8,445 nucleotides of DNA from CAZJYI01 sp964550025 (lineage in GTDB: Bacteria > Verrucomicrobiota > Kiritimatiellia > UBA8416 > CAYOBW01), in NCBI GenBank assembly GCA_964550025.1, contig CAZJYI010000296.1, positions 1 through 8,445 of the forward strand. The letters are read 5' to 3'. Positions 1 to 8,445 of the stretch are shown one piece after another. Below the pieces are notes generated by a model that was given only the letters and a program-made list of their open reading frames with translations, had not been told where the DNA came from and made no database searches. The position numbers and the translations under genes were made by a program. Each line of letters starts with the position of its first letter. The first letter of the stretch is position 1.

Positions 1-859
1 CCGGTTCTTGTGCTGCGAGCGTTCGGCCTGGCAGGCCACCACGATCCCGGTCGGGATGTGCGTGATGCGCACGGCCGAATCGGTGGTGTTGACATGCTGC
101 CCGCCGGCGCCGCTGGCCCGGAAAGTATCGACGCGCAGGTCGGCCTCCTCGATGTCCACGTCGATGTCTTCGGAGACTTCCGCTACCACGTCCAGGGCCG
201 CAAACGACGTGTGCCGCCGCTTGTTGGCATCGAAGGGACTGATGCGCACCAGCCGGTGCACGCCGCGCTCGGCCTTCATGTAGCCGAAAGCGTTGTCCCC
301 GCGGACAAGGAACGTCACGCTCTTGACGCCCGCCTCATCGCCGGGCTGGTATTCCAGGATATCGACCTCGAAACCGTTTACCTCGCAATAACGCCGGTAC
401 ATGCGCAGCAGCATATCGGCCCAGTCGCACGATTCCGTTCCGCCGGCGCCCGCGTGCAGTGTAAGGTAGGCGTTGTTGCCGTCCAGCTCGCCGCTGAGCA
501 GGGAGCGGAACTCCAGGTCGCGAAAGATCGACTCGGCCGTATCAAGCGTGGCGCCGGTTTCCCGTTCCGCCTGGCTGCGGTGGGTTTCGTCCTCTTCGAG
601 CTCGGCCAGCTCGATCAGTGTTTCGGCATCCTGCAACGCCGTTTCCAGATCGCCGAGGGGAGTCAGAAACGCCCGGTGCTTGTTGGCGGCATCGATGACG
701 GCTTTGGCCGCGTTCTGATCGTTCCAGAAGCCGGGCGCCGCGGCCTTCTTGTCAAGCTCGGCCAATTCGCCGGTGCGACGCTCGACGTCAAAGATAACCT
801 CGCATTTCGAGCGTCCCTTCCTGAAGTCCGGCCAAACGGTCTTTGAGCTCTTCCAACAT
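1..859 (-). CDS. prfB: Peptide chain release factor 2 (RF2), 5' part, with programmed +1 frameshift
   Basis: RF2 ends translation at UAA and UGA codons by triggering peptidyl-tRNA hydrolysis in the ribosome. The gene runs in two frames. An ATG at 859-857 opens 23 codons (MLEELKDRLAGL... ending RGYL) that stop at TGA 790-788. Skipping one base and reading GAC at 789-787 opens 263 more codons that run off the left edge. The joined product has 286 residues, so about 80 C-terminal residues of a normal RF2 (about 365) lie outside the window. Diagnostic motifs are the GAGGTES segment, the RF2-specific anticodon-like SPF tripeptide (residues 207-209, bases 232-240) and the catalytic GGQ loop (residues 252-254, bases 97-105), followed by HIPTGIVVAC and SQHKN. 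The SPF motif separates it from RF1, which has PxT. The start is supported by GGAG at 872-869, 9 nt upstream. The in-frame stop is the known autoregulatory site and not damage. Confidence 0.97.
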
Positions 860-1079
860 GCGTATCTGCTCCAATGCGGAGTGTTTCCGAGTCCGAAATG
901 AAAGGTAAGAGGCGCAGTATACGGGATTGCGGTGCGGAAGCAAGCGTTTCGGAAGCGAGGCGGTATCCGCGACAGCGCCATGAAGCCATTCGCTTGGCCA
1001 GCCTCTGCTCTTCTGTCTTCCGCGCACAGCCGGCCAGGAACAGCGCGGTAATCACGAGCACGGTTGTCCTCGTCGTCAC
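663..1079 (-). CDS. Putative small lipoprotein, possibly degenerate, overlapping prfB
   Basis: A GTG at 1079-1077, one base after the lnt stop, has a good ribosome-binding site (GGAG at 1089-1086, 6 nt spacing). It opens a 138-codon frame beginning VTTRTTVLVITALFLAGC. This has the shape of a lipoprotein signal peptide: Arg4, a hydrophobic core at residues 7-16, and an LAGC lipobox with Cys18 as the lipidation site. The next stretch (ARKTEEQRLAKRMA) is charged and protein-like. Beyond about residue 32 the composition is Arg/Ser/Leu-rich and unlike a folded domain, and the last 197 bases overlap prfB in another frame. Either the gene is real but short or decayed, or only the N-terminal part is meaningful. 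Being next to lnt, whose enzyme acylates lipoproteins, makes a lipoprotein believable. No family is recognised. The start is better supported than the 3' end. Confidence 0.4.
   Translation of the reverse strand: MTTRTTVLVITALFLAGCARKTEEQRLAKRMASWRCRGYRLASETLASAPQSRILRLLPFISDSETLRIGADTHVGRAQRPFGRTSGRDARNARLSLTSSVAPANWPSLTRRPRRPASGTIRTRPKPSSMPPTSTGRF
787..802 (-). promoter_or_regulatory. RF2 programmed +1 ribosomal frameshift site
   Basis: Read on the minus strand the site is CGAGGTTATCTTTGAC. It has the slippery CTT codon (793-791), the in-frame TGA (790-788), a following C at 787, and an internal Shine-Dalgarno-like GAGG (801-798) 4 nt before CTT. It encodes RGYL-stop, like the E. coli prfB site. 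In the known mechanism, slow UGA reading when RF2 is scarce lets the ribosome slip +1, giving full-length RF2; plentiful RF2 terminates translation here. The internal GAGG is shorter than the E. coli AGGGGG, so the basal shift may differ. That last point is inference. Confidence 0.95.
869..872 (-). promoter_or_regulatory. Ribosome-binding site of prfB
   Basis: GGAG lies 9 nt before the ATG at 859-857. It fixes the start of the short leader frame of RF2 (MLEEL...), whose length before the frameshift (23 codons) is close to that of E. coli RF2 (25 codons). It lies inside the open frame of the putative lipoprotein described separately. Confidence 0.7.
916..943 (-). promoter_or_regulatory. Possible sigma-70-type promoter for prfB
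   Basis: On the minus strand TTGCTT (943-938) and TATACT (921-916) are separated by 16 bases. The -10 box matches the consensus at five of six positions; the -35 box is weak (TTG only). Transcription would start about 50 bases before the prfB ATG. This would let prfB be expressed apart from secA-lnt. It is a pattern match only. Confidence 0.35.
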
Positions 1080-1080
1080 G

Positions 1081-2750
1081 TTACTCTCCAACTGACTTCT
1101 GAGCTCTGGCTCCGCGCGTGGCATACGCCGCGGCCAGCACGCCAAGTGCCAGCAGGGCGCAGGGTGCGGCGAAGGGCCAGTCGCCGAAGCGCGTGTAGAA
1201 GGTCGGGGGAGCGTCGGGTGGGCGGACGTGTACGGTGGATATCTTGAAGCCCGGCGTGCGGGTCTGCGGGTCGTTGCCGATGTACTCGATGGCGCCGCGC
1301 CGGTCGATCGTGCAGGTCACCCCGGTATTGGCGGAGCGCACGGCCGCAACGCGGTTTTCGATGCAGCGGAAGACGCAGTGGCTCATGTGCTGGAGTGAGG
1401 CCGTGGACGGATCGAACCAGGCGTCGTTGGTCTGGTTCACCAGGAACCCGGCCCCGGCGCGGACGGCCCGGCGCGCCAGGTAGGGCATGATGTCCTCGAA
1501 GCAGATCAGGGAAGAAAACGAAGCCGGCAGATCGGGCATCGTGAACACCGTGGCCTCCCGGCCCGCACGGCAACTGAAGCCAAGGGGCGCCATGTCGCGT
1601 ATCCACTCCACGTGCTCGTCGAGCGGAAGGTACTCGCCGAACGGCACGAGGTGTTGCTTGCGGTAGCGGTCCAGCACATGCGCTTCACGATCCATCAGGA
1701 AGCTCGCATTGTACCAGTCGGGCTCATCGCGGTCGCCGTCAGCCTCCATGGCGCCCGCCAGGAGGGTCACGCCCATCGCCGCGGTGTCGCGCAGCATCGC
1801 CCCGGTGGTCCGGCCCGAGTGGACCTTGTTGTCCCCGTCCACCCATAGGGGGGACGGAAGGGCGGTTTCGGGCCAGACAACGAGATCGGGGTTCAACAGG
1901 GCCGCGCGGCGGGTCTGCACCAACAGGCCATCGCAGATTTCGGCGACGGTATCTGAAGTCCAGACCCATTTCTTGTCCTGGGGTATGTTGGGCTGTACGG
2001 CGGCGACACGCAGCTCGACGGCGTCTTTCGGGTACCACCGCAGACGGGCAAGTTGCCCGCGCCCGGATACCAGGCACAGCATCGTGATTCCGAGGCCGAT
2101 CATCAACTCGATCTGTATCTGCCGTTTACGCCGGGGACCGCGGTAGAAATCGATGAAACGTATGACCATCAGCGCCAGTGCAACGTTCATAACCAGCAAG
2201 ACGGCCGACACGGCGTACACCCCGCCCCAGGCGGCTATCTGGATCACGGCGAGATTGCGGAACTGGCTTACTCCCAGGAGGTTCCACGGGAAACCCGTCA
2301 ACAGGCTCGCGCGGAGTTTCTCGAAGCCGACCCACACCAGCGGCAATACGGCCATCAGCGCCAGGCCGCGCAGCCGCGGTCCCCAGTCGCTACCTTCCCC
2401 CGGGCGGTCACGCCATGCGAGGAGGAACGAGGCACACAGTGCGAACAGGGCAATGTAGAGGGAAGCGTAGGCCGACAGGGCCATCCAGCCCAACCCGGCC
2501 AGCGCCCACACCGTACCGGTATGGGCCAGGCGCAGCAACCACGTCAGAGACATCAGCCAGTAAACCATGGCGGCAAGAAACCCCCAGCGAAAGGCCTGGC
2601 CCGGCCTCAGATAGCGGCAGAGCACGAGAAGGGGAACGAGCGCAAACCACGCCGACTCGGGCTGAGAAAACGGAGGAAACGCCGCGGCGAGCAGCACGCC
2701 GGTCAACGCCGACGCACCACCGAACAGCAACACTCTGTGGATACCGGTGA

Positions 2751-2754
<4 letters not shown>
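1081..2754 (-). CDS. lnt: Apolipoprotein N-acyltransferase
   Basis: Lnt moves an acyl chain from a phospholipid to the amino group of the lipidated N-terminal cysteine of lipoproteins, the last step of lipoprotein maturation in the inner membrane of Gram-negative bacteria. The N-terminal half has several hydrophobic membrane segments (roughly residues 10-235) and ends at an Arg/Lys-rich stretch (GPRRKRQ). A periplasmic nitrilase-like domain follows. The catalytic triad is visible: Glu296 in VVWPETALPSP, Lys366 in YRKQHLVPFGEY, and Cys418 in SLICFED. NQTNDAWF is the usual motif after the cysteine, and a last membrane segment lies near residues 528-546. I chose GTG 2754-2752, which shares GTGA with the secA stop and gives 557 residues. 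An upstream ATG at 2799 is in frame (572 residues) but would overlap secA by 49 bases. No strong Shine-Dalgarno precedes the GTG, so coupling to secA is likely. Confidence 0.95.
1086..1089 (-). promoter_or_regulatory. Ribosome-binding site for the putative lipoprotein
   Basis: GGAG, within the last codons of lnt, lies 6 nt before GTG 1079-1077. It is the main evidence that translation restarts here, and the 1-nt gap to the lnt TAA (1083-1081) would allow coupling. Confidence 0.45.
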
Positions 2755-5798
<3,044 letters not shown>

Positions 5799-5804
5799 CG
5801 AGTG

Positions 5805-5808
5805 CTCC
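5805..5808 (-). promoter_or_regulatory. Ribosome-binding site deciding the secA start
   Basis: GGAG sits 6 nt before ATG 5798-5796 (MNWILKKIVG...). This favours that ATG over the in-frame start at 5837, which would add 13 residues (MPYSVGPDLTEHS) that do not resemble a SecA N-terminus. Confidence 0.75.
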
Positions 5809-5825
5809 GTAAGATCAGGCCCGAC

Positions 5826-5854
5826 ACTGTATGGCAACGCGCCCCGTTAGCCAA
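5826..5854 (-). promoter_or_regulatory. Possible promoter for secA-lnt
   Basis: TTGGCT (5854-5849) and TACAGT (5831-5826) are spaced by 17 bases, each matching the sigma-70 consensus at four of six positions. The start point would be near 5819, leaving a leader of about 20 bases before the secA ATG. The 91-base gap after the radical SAM gene is by far the largest between genes in the window, which fits a new transcript starting here. Confidence 0.35.
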
Positions 5855-5877
5855 CTAGAAAAAGGGGCGGCAACGGT
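5837..5877. repeat. Inverted and direct repeats in the secA upstream gap
   Basis: On the plus strand CGCCCC (5840-5845) and GGGGCG (5864-5869) form a perfect 6-base inverted repeat around an 18-base loop that holds an AAAAA run. GGCAACG occurs at 5833-5839 and again at 5869-5875, flanking the inverted repeat. The structure spans the proposed -35 box of secA. It could be an operator, an mRNA hairpin or chance; it is not a standard terminator for either neighbour, because no U-run directly follows the stem on the minus strand. Confidence 0.3.
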
Positions 5878-5889
5878 ACTCACGGACCA

Positions 5890-6858
5890 CTACGACCGCG
5901 CCGGCATAATCTCCGGCGCACCGTAGTATTGGCCATCCCCGCGGCGCTCCGCCACGATCTCCCCGGACACCGCAAGACGATCGAAGATGCGCCGCACCCT
6001 TTCGAGCGGAATACCGAGCGAACCGGAGGCGTCCCCGGCCGTACAGGGCCGGCGAGTCAGCAACCCCAGAACATCCTGCTCCGCCGCCTGCCATTCCAGT
6101 TCGCTGTCCGGTTTGAAAGCGGCGATGACCTCCGCCCTGGGCGTGAAGAGCCCGGCAAACCGTTCGAGAAGGGCGACCGATACGGGTACGGCCGCCGCCT
6201 CCGCCGGGGGACGAACAACGGTGTTCAGGTGAACGCGGTCCGGACGGATGTCGCGAACCATGCCGGCAATGCGGCGCATACCGTCCTCGTCAGCGTTGAT
6301 GCCGGCAAGCGCGAACACCTCCAGCCACAACTCCCCCTCAAACTCCGCCCGGAACTGCCGCAGGCCGGCCGCGACGTCCTCGAACCGCAATCCCCGGTCG
6401 GGGCGGTTCACGGCCTCGAAAGAGACCTGGTCCCAGGCGCTCAGAGACGCCTTGACGATACTGGCGTTAGCGGCACCCTCCCGGACCTCCCTCAGGTGAA
6501 GCAGAGAGCCGTTTGTGAGCAGTACCGTGGGGATGTCGGCAAGCGCGCGGATCCCCGCCAGGACCTCGCCGAACCGCGCATGCAGGGTCGGCTCGCCCGA
6601 TCCGGACAACGTAATCACGTCCGCGCTGCCGCCGGTGTCCAGCCAATCCCTGACCTCTTCGAGGACGTCGTCGACGGGGACATACTCGGCACGCTCAAGG
6701 GTCGTGCGGGGGGTGCGGCCGACCTGGCAGAAGACGCAGTTGAAGCTGCAGGTCTTGAGCGCGACAAGGTCGACGCCGAGGGAGCGGCCGAGACGCCGTG
6801 AAGGAACGGGGCCGAATATGTGTCGATAGGGACGCCGCGGGGATGAGGTCGTGCTCAC
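5890..6858 (-). CDS. Radical SAM protein, bacterial TYW1-like (COG0731 type), with C-terminal winged helix
   Basis: The 322-residue product begins with FGPVPSRRLGRSLGVDL and then has the 4Fe-4S cluster motif CSFNCVFC (Cys37, Cys41, Cys44), typed CX3CX2C, that defines radical SAM enzymes. SGSGEPT (85-91) is the SAM-binding GGEP-like motif, LLTNGS follows at 113-118, and VKASLSAWD (135-143) matches the strand seen in TYW1-related proteins. Archaeal and eukaryotic TYW1 builds the tricyclic base of wybutosine in tRNA-Phe, but bacteria do not make that base, so the substrate here is unknown. Residues about 260-314 look like a winged helix-turn-helix (a GIPLERVRRIFDRL helix pair and a GDGQYYG wing), suggesting nucleic acid binding. 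The start is GTG, 2 nt after the phosphoesterase stop; no strong ribosome-binding site is visible, so coupling is likely. The family call is firm, the reaction unknown. Confidence 0.88.
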   Translation of the reverse strand: MSTTSSPRRPYRHIFGPVPSRRLGRSLGVDLVALKTCSFNCVFCQVGRTPRTTLERAEYVPVDDVLEEVRDWLDTGGSADVITLSGSGEPTLHARFGEVLAGIRALADIPTVLLTNGSLLHLREVREGAANASIVKASLSAWDQVSFEAVNRPDRGLRFEDVAAGLRQFRAEFEGELWLEVFALAGINADEDGMRRIAGMVRDIRPDRVHLNTVVRPPAEAAAVPVSVALLERFAGLFTPRAEVIAAFKPDSELEWQAAEQDVLGLLTRRPCTAGDASGSLGIPLERVRRIFDRLAVSGEIVAERRGDGQYYGAPEIMPARS

Positions 6859-6860
6859 GG

Positions 6861-7595
6861 TTACTTGCCGAGCTCAAGGCGTTTGGCCAACCTGTCCGGC
6901 AGCCCGACAACACGGATCTTCCGCTGTGCGGCGGCGACGTCGTAGACCACGCGCCTGAACTCGATTTCCTTGGCCCCGACGTCGTAGATCACGTAGGACG
7001 CGCGGGGATCGCCATCACGGGGCTGGCCGACGCTGCCGCCGTTGATGAAATAGCGCATGCCGAGTTTCACCTTGAACTTGTTCTGAAGATGCCGGACCAC
7101 GCGGGGGCCCTTTTCATAGATCACCGGGATGTGCGTGTGCCCGTAGAAGCACACCGACGTCGTCTGGTAGTTGAAATGCGCATCGGCATCCAGCGTGTCG
7201 AGGACATAGCCCCATTTTTCCGGCATATCGAGCGTACTGTGGACAATGGAGAATCCGCCCACCATCCTGGAAAGGCGCAGATCGCGCAAATAGTCCACCT
7301 GTTCGCCGGAGAGCTGGCTGCGGGTCCAGTCCACCACCGCGGCGGCGAGGGGATGGAAGTCCTCCAGGCTCTCGTCGTTATGCGAACAGTAATGGTCGTG
7401 ATTGCCCCGCACCGTCACGCACTCCAGCTCCCGCACCTTCTCCAGGCATTCGGCGGGACTGGCGTTGTACCCCACGATGTCGCCAACGCAGACATATTGA
7501 TCCACCCCCTGCTCTTCCGCGTCCTTCAGAACGGCGGAGAAGGCGTCCCAGTTCGAGTGGATATCACCGAGAATGGCGTAGCGGCGGCTTTTCAT
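6861..7595 (-). CDS. Metallophosphoesterase, YfcE-like (calcineurin-type fold)
   Basis: This is a 244-residue cytoplasmic protein with the full set of metal-binding motifs of the calcineurin-like phosphoesterase superfamily: GDIHSN (Asp11, His13), GDIVGYN (Asp39), GNHDHY (Asn65, His66), His119 in IVHS, and GHTH (His153, His155). NGGSVGQPRDGDPRASY near residues 185-201 is the usual C-terminal signature of the YfcE/COG0639-like branch. Such enzymes hydrolyse phosphodiesters or phosphomonoesters using two metal ions. The substrate cannot be read from sequence; nucleotides, cyclic nucleotides or dinucleotide polyphosphates are possibilities. It starts at ATG 7595-7593, 7 nt after ispD, and ends 2 nt before the radical SAM gene, so the three are probably cotranscribed. 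The sequence looks intact, with no missing ligand. Confidence 0.92.
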   Translation of the reverse strand: MKSRRYAILGDIHSNWDAFSAVLKDAEEQGVDQYVCVGDIVGYNASPAECLEKVRELECVTVRGNHDHYCSHNDESLEDFHPLAAAVVDWTRSQLSGEQVDYLRDLRLSRMVGGFSIVHSTLDMPEKWGYVLDTLDADAHFNYQTTSVCFYGHTHIPVIYEKGPRVVRHLQNKFKVKLGMRYFINGGSVGQPRDGDPRASYVIYDVGAKEIEFRRVVYDVAAAQRKIRVVGLPDRLAKRLELGK

Positions 7596-7602
7596 TCTGG
7601 AT

Positions 7603-8301
7603 CTACACCGGCACTTTCAGCATGGCGGCCGCGATGGGCAGATCATCGGCCGTGGTGATCTTCATGTTCGTCCACGTTGACGGGACAATGTGGACCTTGT
7701 CCGAGACCAGTTCGACCGCGGAGCCCTCGTCCGTGACGGTCAGGCCTTTCTTGTTCACGGTCTCGTAGGCTTCCCGAAGCAGGTCCAGCTTGAACGCCTG
7801 CGGAGTCTGGACCGACCAGAGCTTGGAACGGTCCACCGTTTCGTTTACGGTTGTCCCGCGTTCCACGCGCTTTATCGTGTCGGCGATCTTGACGGCAGCC
7901 AGCCCGGCGCCGTAGCGCTTGGCCACCTTCAGCGTACCCGAGATCAGCTCGGTCGTCACACAGGGACGGGCGGCATCATGAATAACCACGAAACGCACGT
8001 CCTCGCCCAACGCGGCAAGGCCGGCCTGAACCGAATCCTGGCGCTTCGTGCCGCCGGCGACCACCCTTTCCACCTTTGAGCAGCCGAACATCTGGGCCAT
8101 GCCGCGAGCCGCGGGCACACGGTCCTTTTTCGCTACGATAATGACGGAGTCGATGTCCGCGCACTCCTCGAAGACCTCCAGGGAATACGCCAATACGGGT
8201 TTCACGCCAAGAGAGACAAACGCCTTGTCCACCTTGGCGCCCATGCGTTCGCTCTTTCCGGCTGCAACAATAATGCCCACATTCATGCTGTGGTTCACCA
8301 T
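7603..8301 (-). CDS. ispD: 2-C-methyl-D-erythritol 4-phosphate cytidylyltransferase
   Basis: IspD joins CTP and 2-C-methyl-D-erythritol 4-phosphate to give CDP-ME, the third step of the MEP pathway to isopentenyl diphosphate. The 232 residues show the nucleotide-binding start IVAAGKSERMG (11-21, with Arg19), Lys26 in the KVDKAF segment, GGTKRQDSV, IHDAARPCVT (108-117), VDRSKLWSVQTPQAF (Arg158), TVTDEGSAVE and NMKITTADDL (Lys214). These align with the catalytic residues of E. coli IspD. The start is uncertain. ATG 8301 has AAAGGA touching it, which is too close to act well. GTG 8298 would have AAGGA 3 nt upstream, and ATG 8286 (MNVGIIVAAG) would give 227 residues that begin right at the domain. 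The usual partner ispF is not next to it. It heads the proposed operon. Confidence 0.95.
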   Translation of the reverse strand: MVNHSMNVGIIVAAGKSERMGAKVDKAFVSLGVKPVLAYSLEVFEECADIDSVIIVAKKDRVPAARGMAQMFGCSKVERVVAGGTKRQDSVQAGLAALGEDVRFVVIHDAARPCVTTELISGTLKVAKRYGAGLAAVKIADTIKRVERGTTVNETVDRSKLWSVQTPQAFKLDLLREAYETVNKKGLTVTDEGSAVELVSDKVHIVPSTWTNMKITTADDLPIAAAMLKVPV

Positions 8302-8337
8302 TCCTTTCTTCTTCGGACGGTCTCCCAGACGGTTGAA

Positions 8338-8365
8338 GTTATCGGCTCACATACCGCTCCGTCAA
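8338..8365 (-). promoter_or_regulatory. Likely sigma-70-type promoter of the ispD operon
   Basis: TTGACG (8365-8360, five of six consensus matches) is followed after 16 bases by GATAAC (8343-8338, four of six). Transcription would start near 8331, giving a leader of about 30 bases before ispD. The direct repeat GACGGT (8316-8321 and 8328-8333 on the plus strand) lies at and just after the start point and might be an operator, though it is short. No gene is recognisable in the remaining bases up to the window end at 8445. Confidence 0.5.
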
Positions 8366-8445
8366 GTTCTATATCAGCAAGACGGCGGCAAAGGGCGCAT
8401 GGCAGTTGCGTGGGTTGTGGTTCCGCTCGCCAGTAGTGCTAGCTT

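Noticed and set aside
788..790. In-frame TGA suggesting a broken prfB
   Set aside because: It is the standard CTT TGA C programmed frameshift site, and the downstream frame is intact.
10..846. 278-codon plus-strand open frame opposite prfB
   Set aside because: The minus strand encodes RF2 across this stretch with SPF and GGQ motifs; this frame is its shadow.
960..970. Small hairpin GCGG-TAT-CCGC in the lnt-prfB gap
   Set aside because: Only 4 base pairs and no T run, too weak to call a terminator or regulatory structure.
5815..5883. 22-codon GTG frame upstream of secA as a possible SecM-like leader
   Set aside because: No ribosome-binding site, no arrest motif, and the proposed secA promoter lies inside it.
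5855..5895. Terminator after the radical SAM gene (TTTTT run on the minus strand)
   Set aside because: No stable stem lies directly before the T run; the CGCCCC stem arm precedes it but pairs with bases after it.

Overview
The window is about 60% GC. All the genes I can support lie on the minus strand, so the gene order reads from the right-hand end to the left. The gene set is bacterial housekeeping. SecA is long (1015 residues), with an extra segment of about 75 residues in the preprotein-binding region and a zinc-binding SEC-C tail. As I recall the family, such a long SecA is typical of the Bacteroidota/Chlorobiota/PVC side of the tree. With the G+C and the gene order secA-lnt-prfB, a PVC-type Gram-negative (for example Kiritimatiellota, Lentisphaerota or Verrucomicrobiota) is my best guess. 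That placement is inference, not proof.

Right-hand block (8301 to 5890): ispD (isoprenoid precursor synthesis by the MEP pathway), a small metallophosphoesterase, and a radical SAM protein of the bacterial TYW1-like/COG0731 type. The gaps are 7 and 2 nt, so this is probably one operon. A good sigma-70-like promoter precedes ispD in the 144-base leader at the window edge.

Left-hand block (5798 to 1): after a 91-base gap with its own possible promoter come secA, then lnt (GTGA stop/start overlap), then a putative small lipoprotein start 1 nt after lnt, then prfB. The block joins protein export (SecA) to lipoprotein maturation (Lnt). prfB encodes release factor 2. It is cut off by the left edge of the window, and its 24th codon is the in-frame UGA of the classic programmed +1 frameshift, so RF2 must be assembled from two frames.

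I see no mobile element, CRISPR array, tRNA, rRNA, phage gene or defence system. I found no convincing undescribed system. The most unusual points are the lipoprotein-like ORF wedged between lnt and prfB, which carries the prfB promoter and ribosome-binding site inside it, and the uncharacterised phosphoesterase/radical SAM pair behind ispD.
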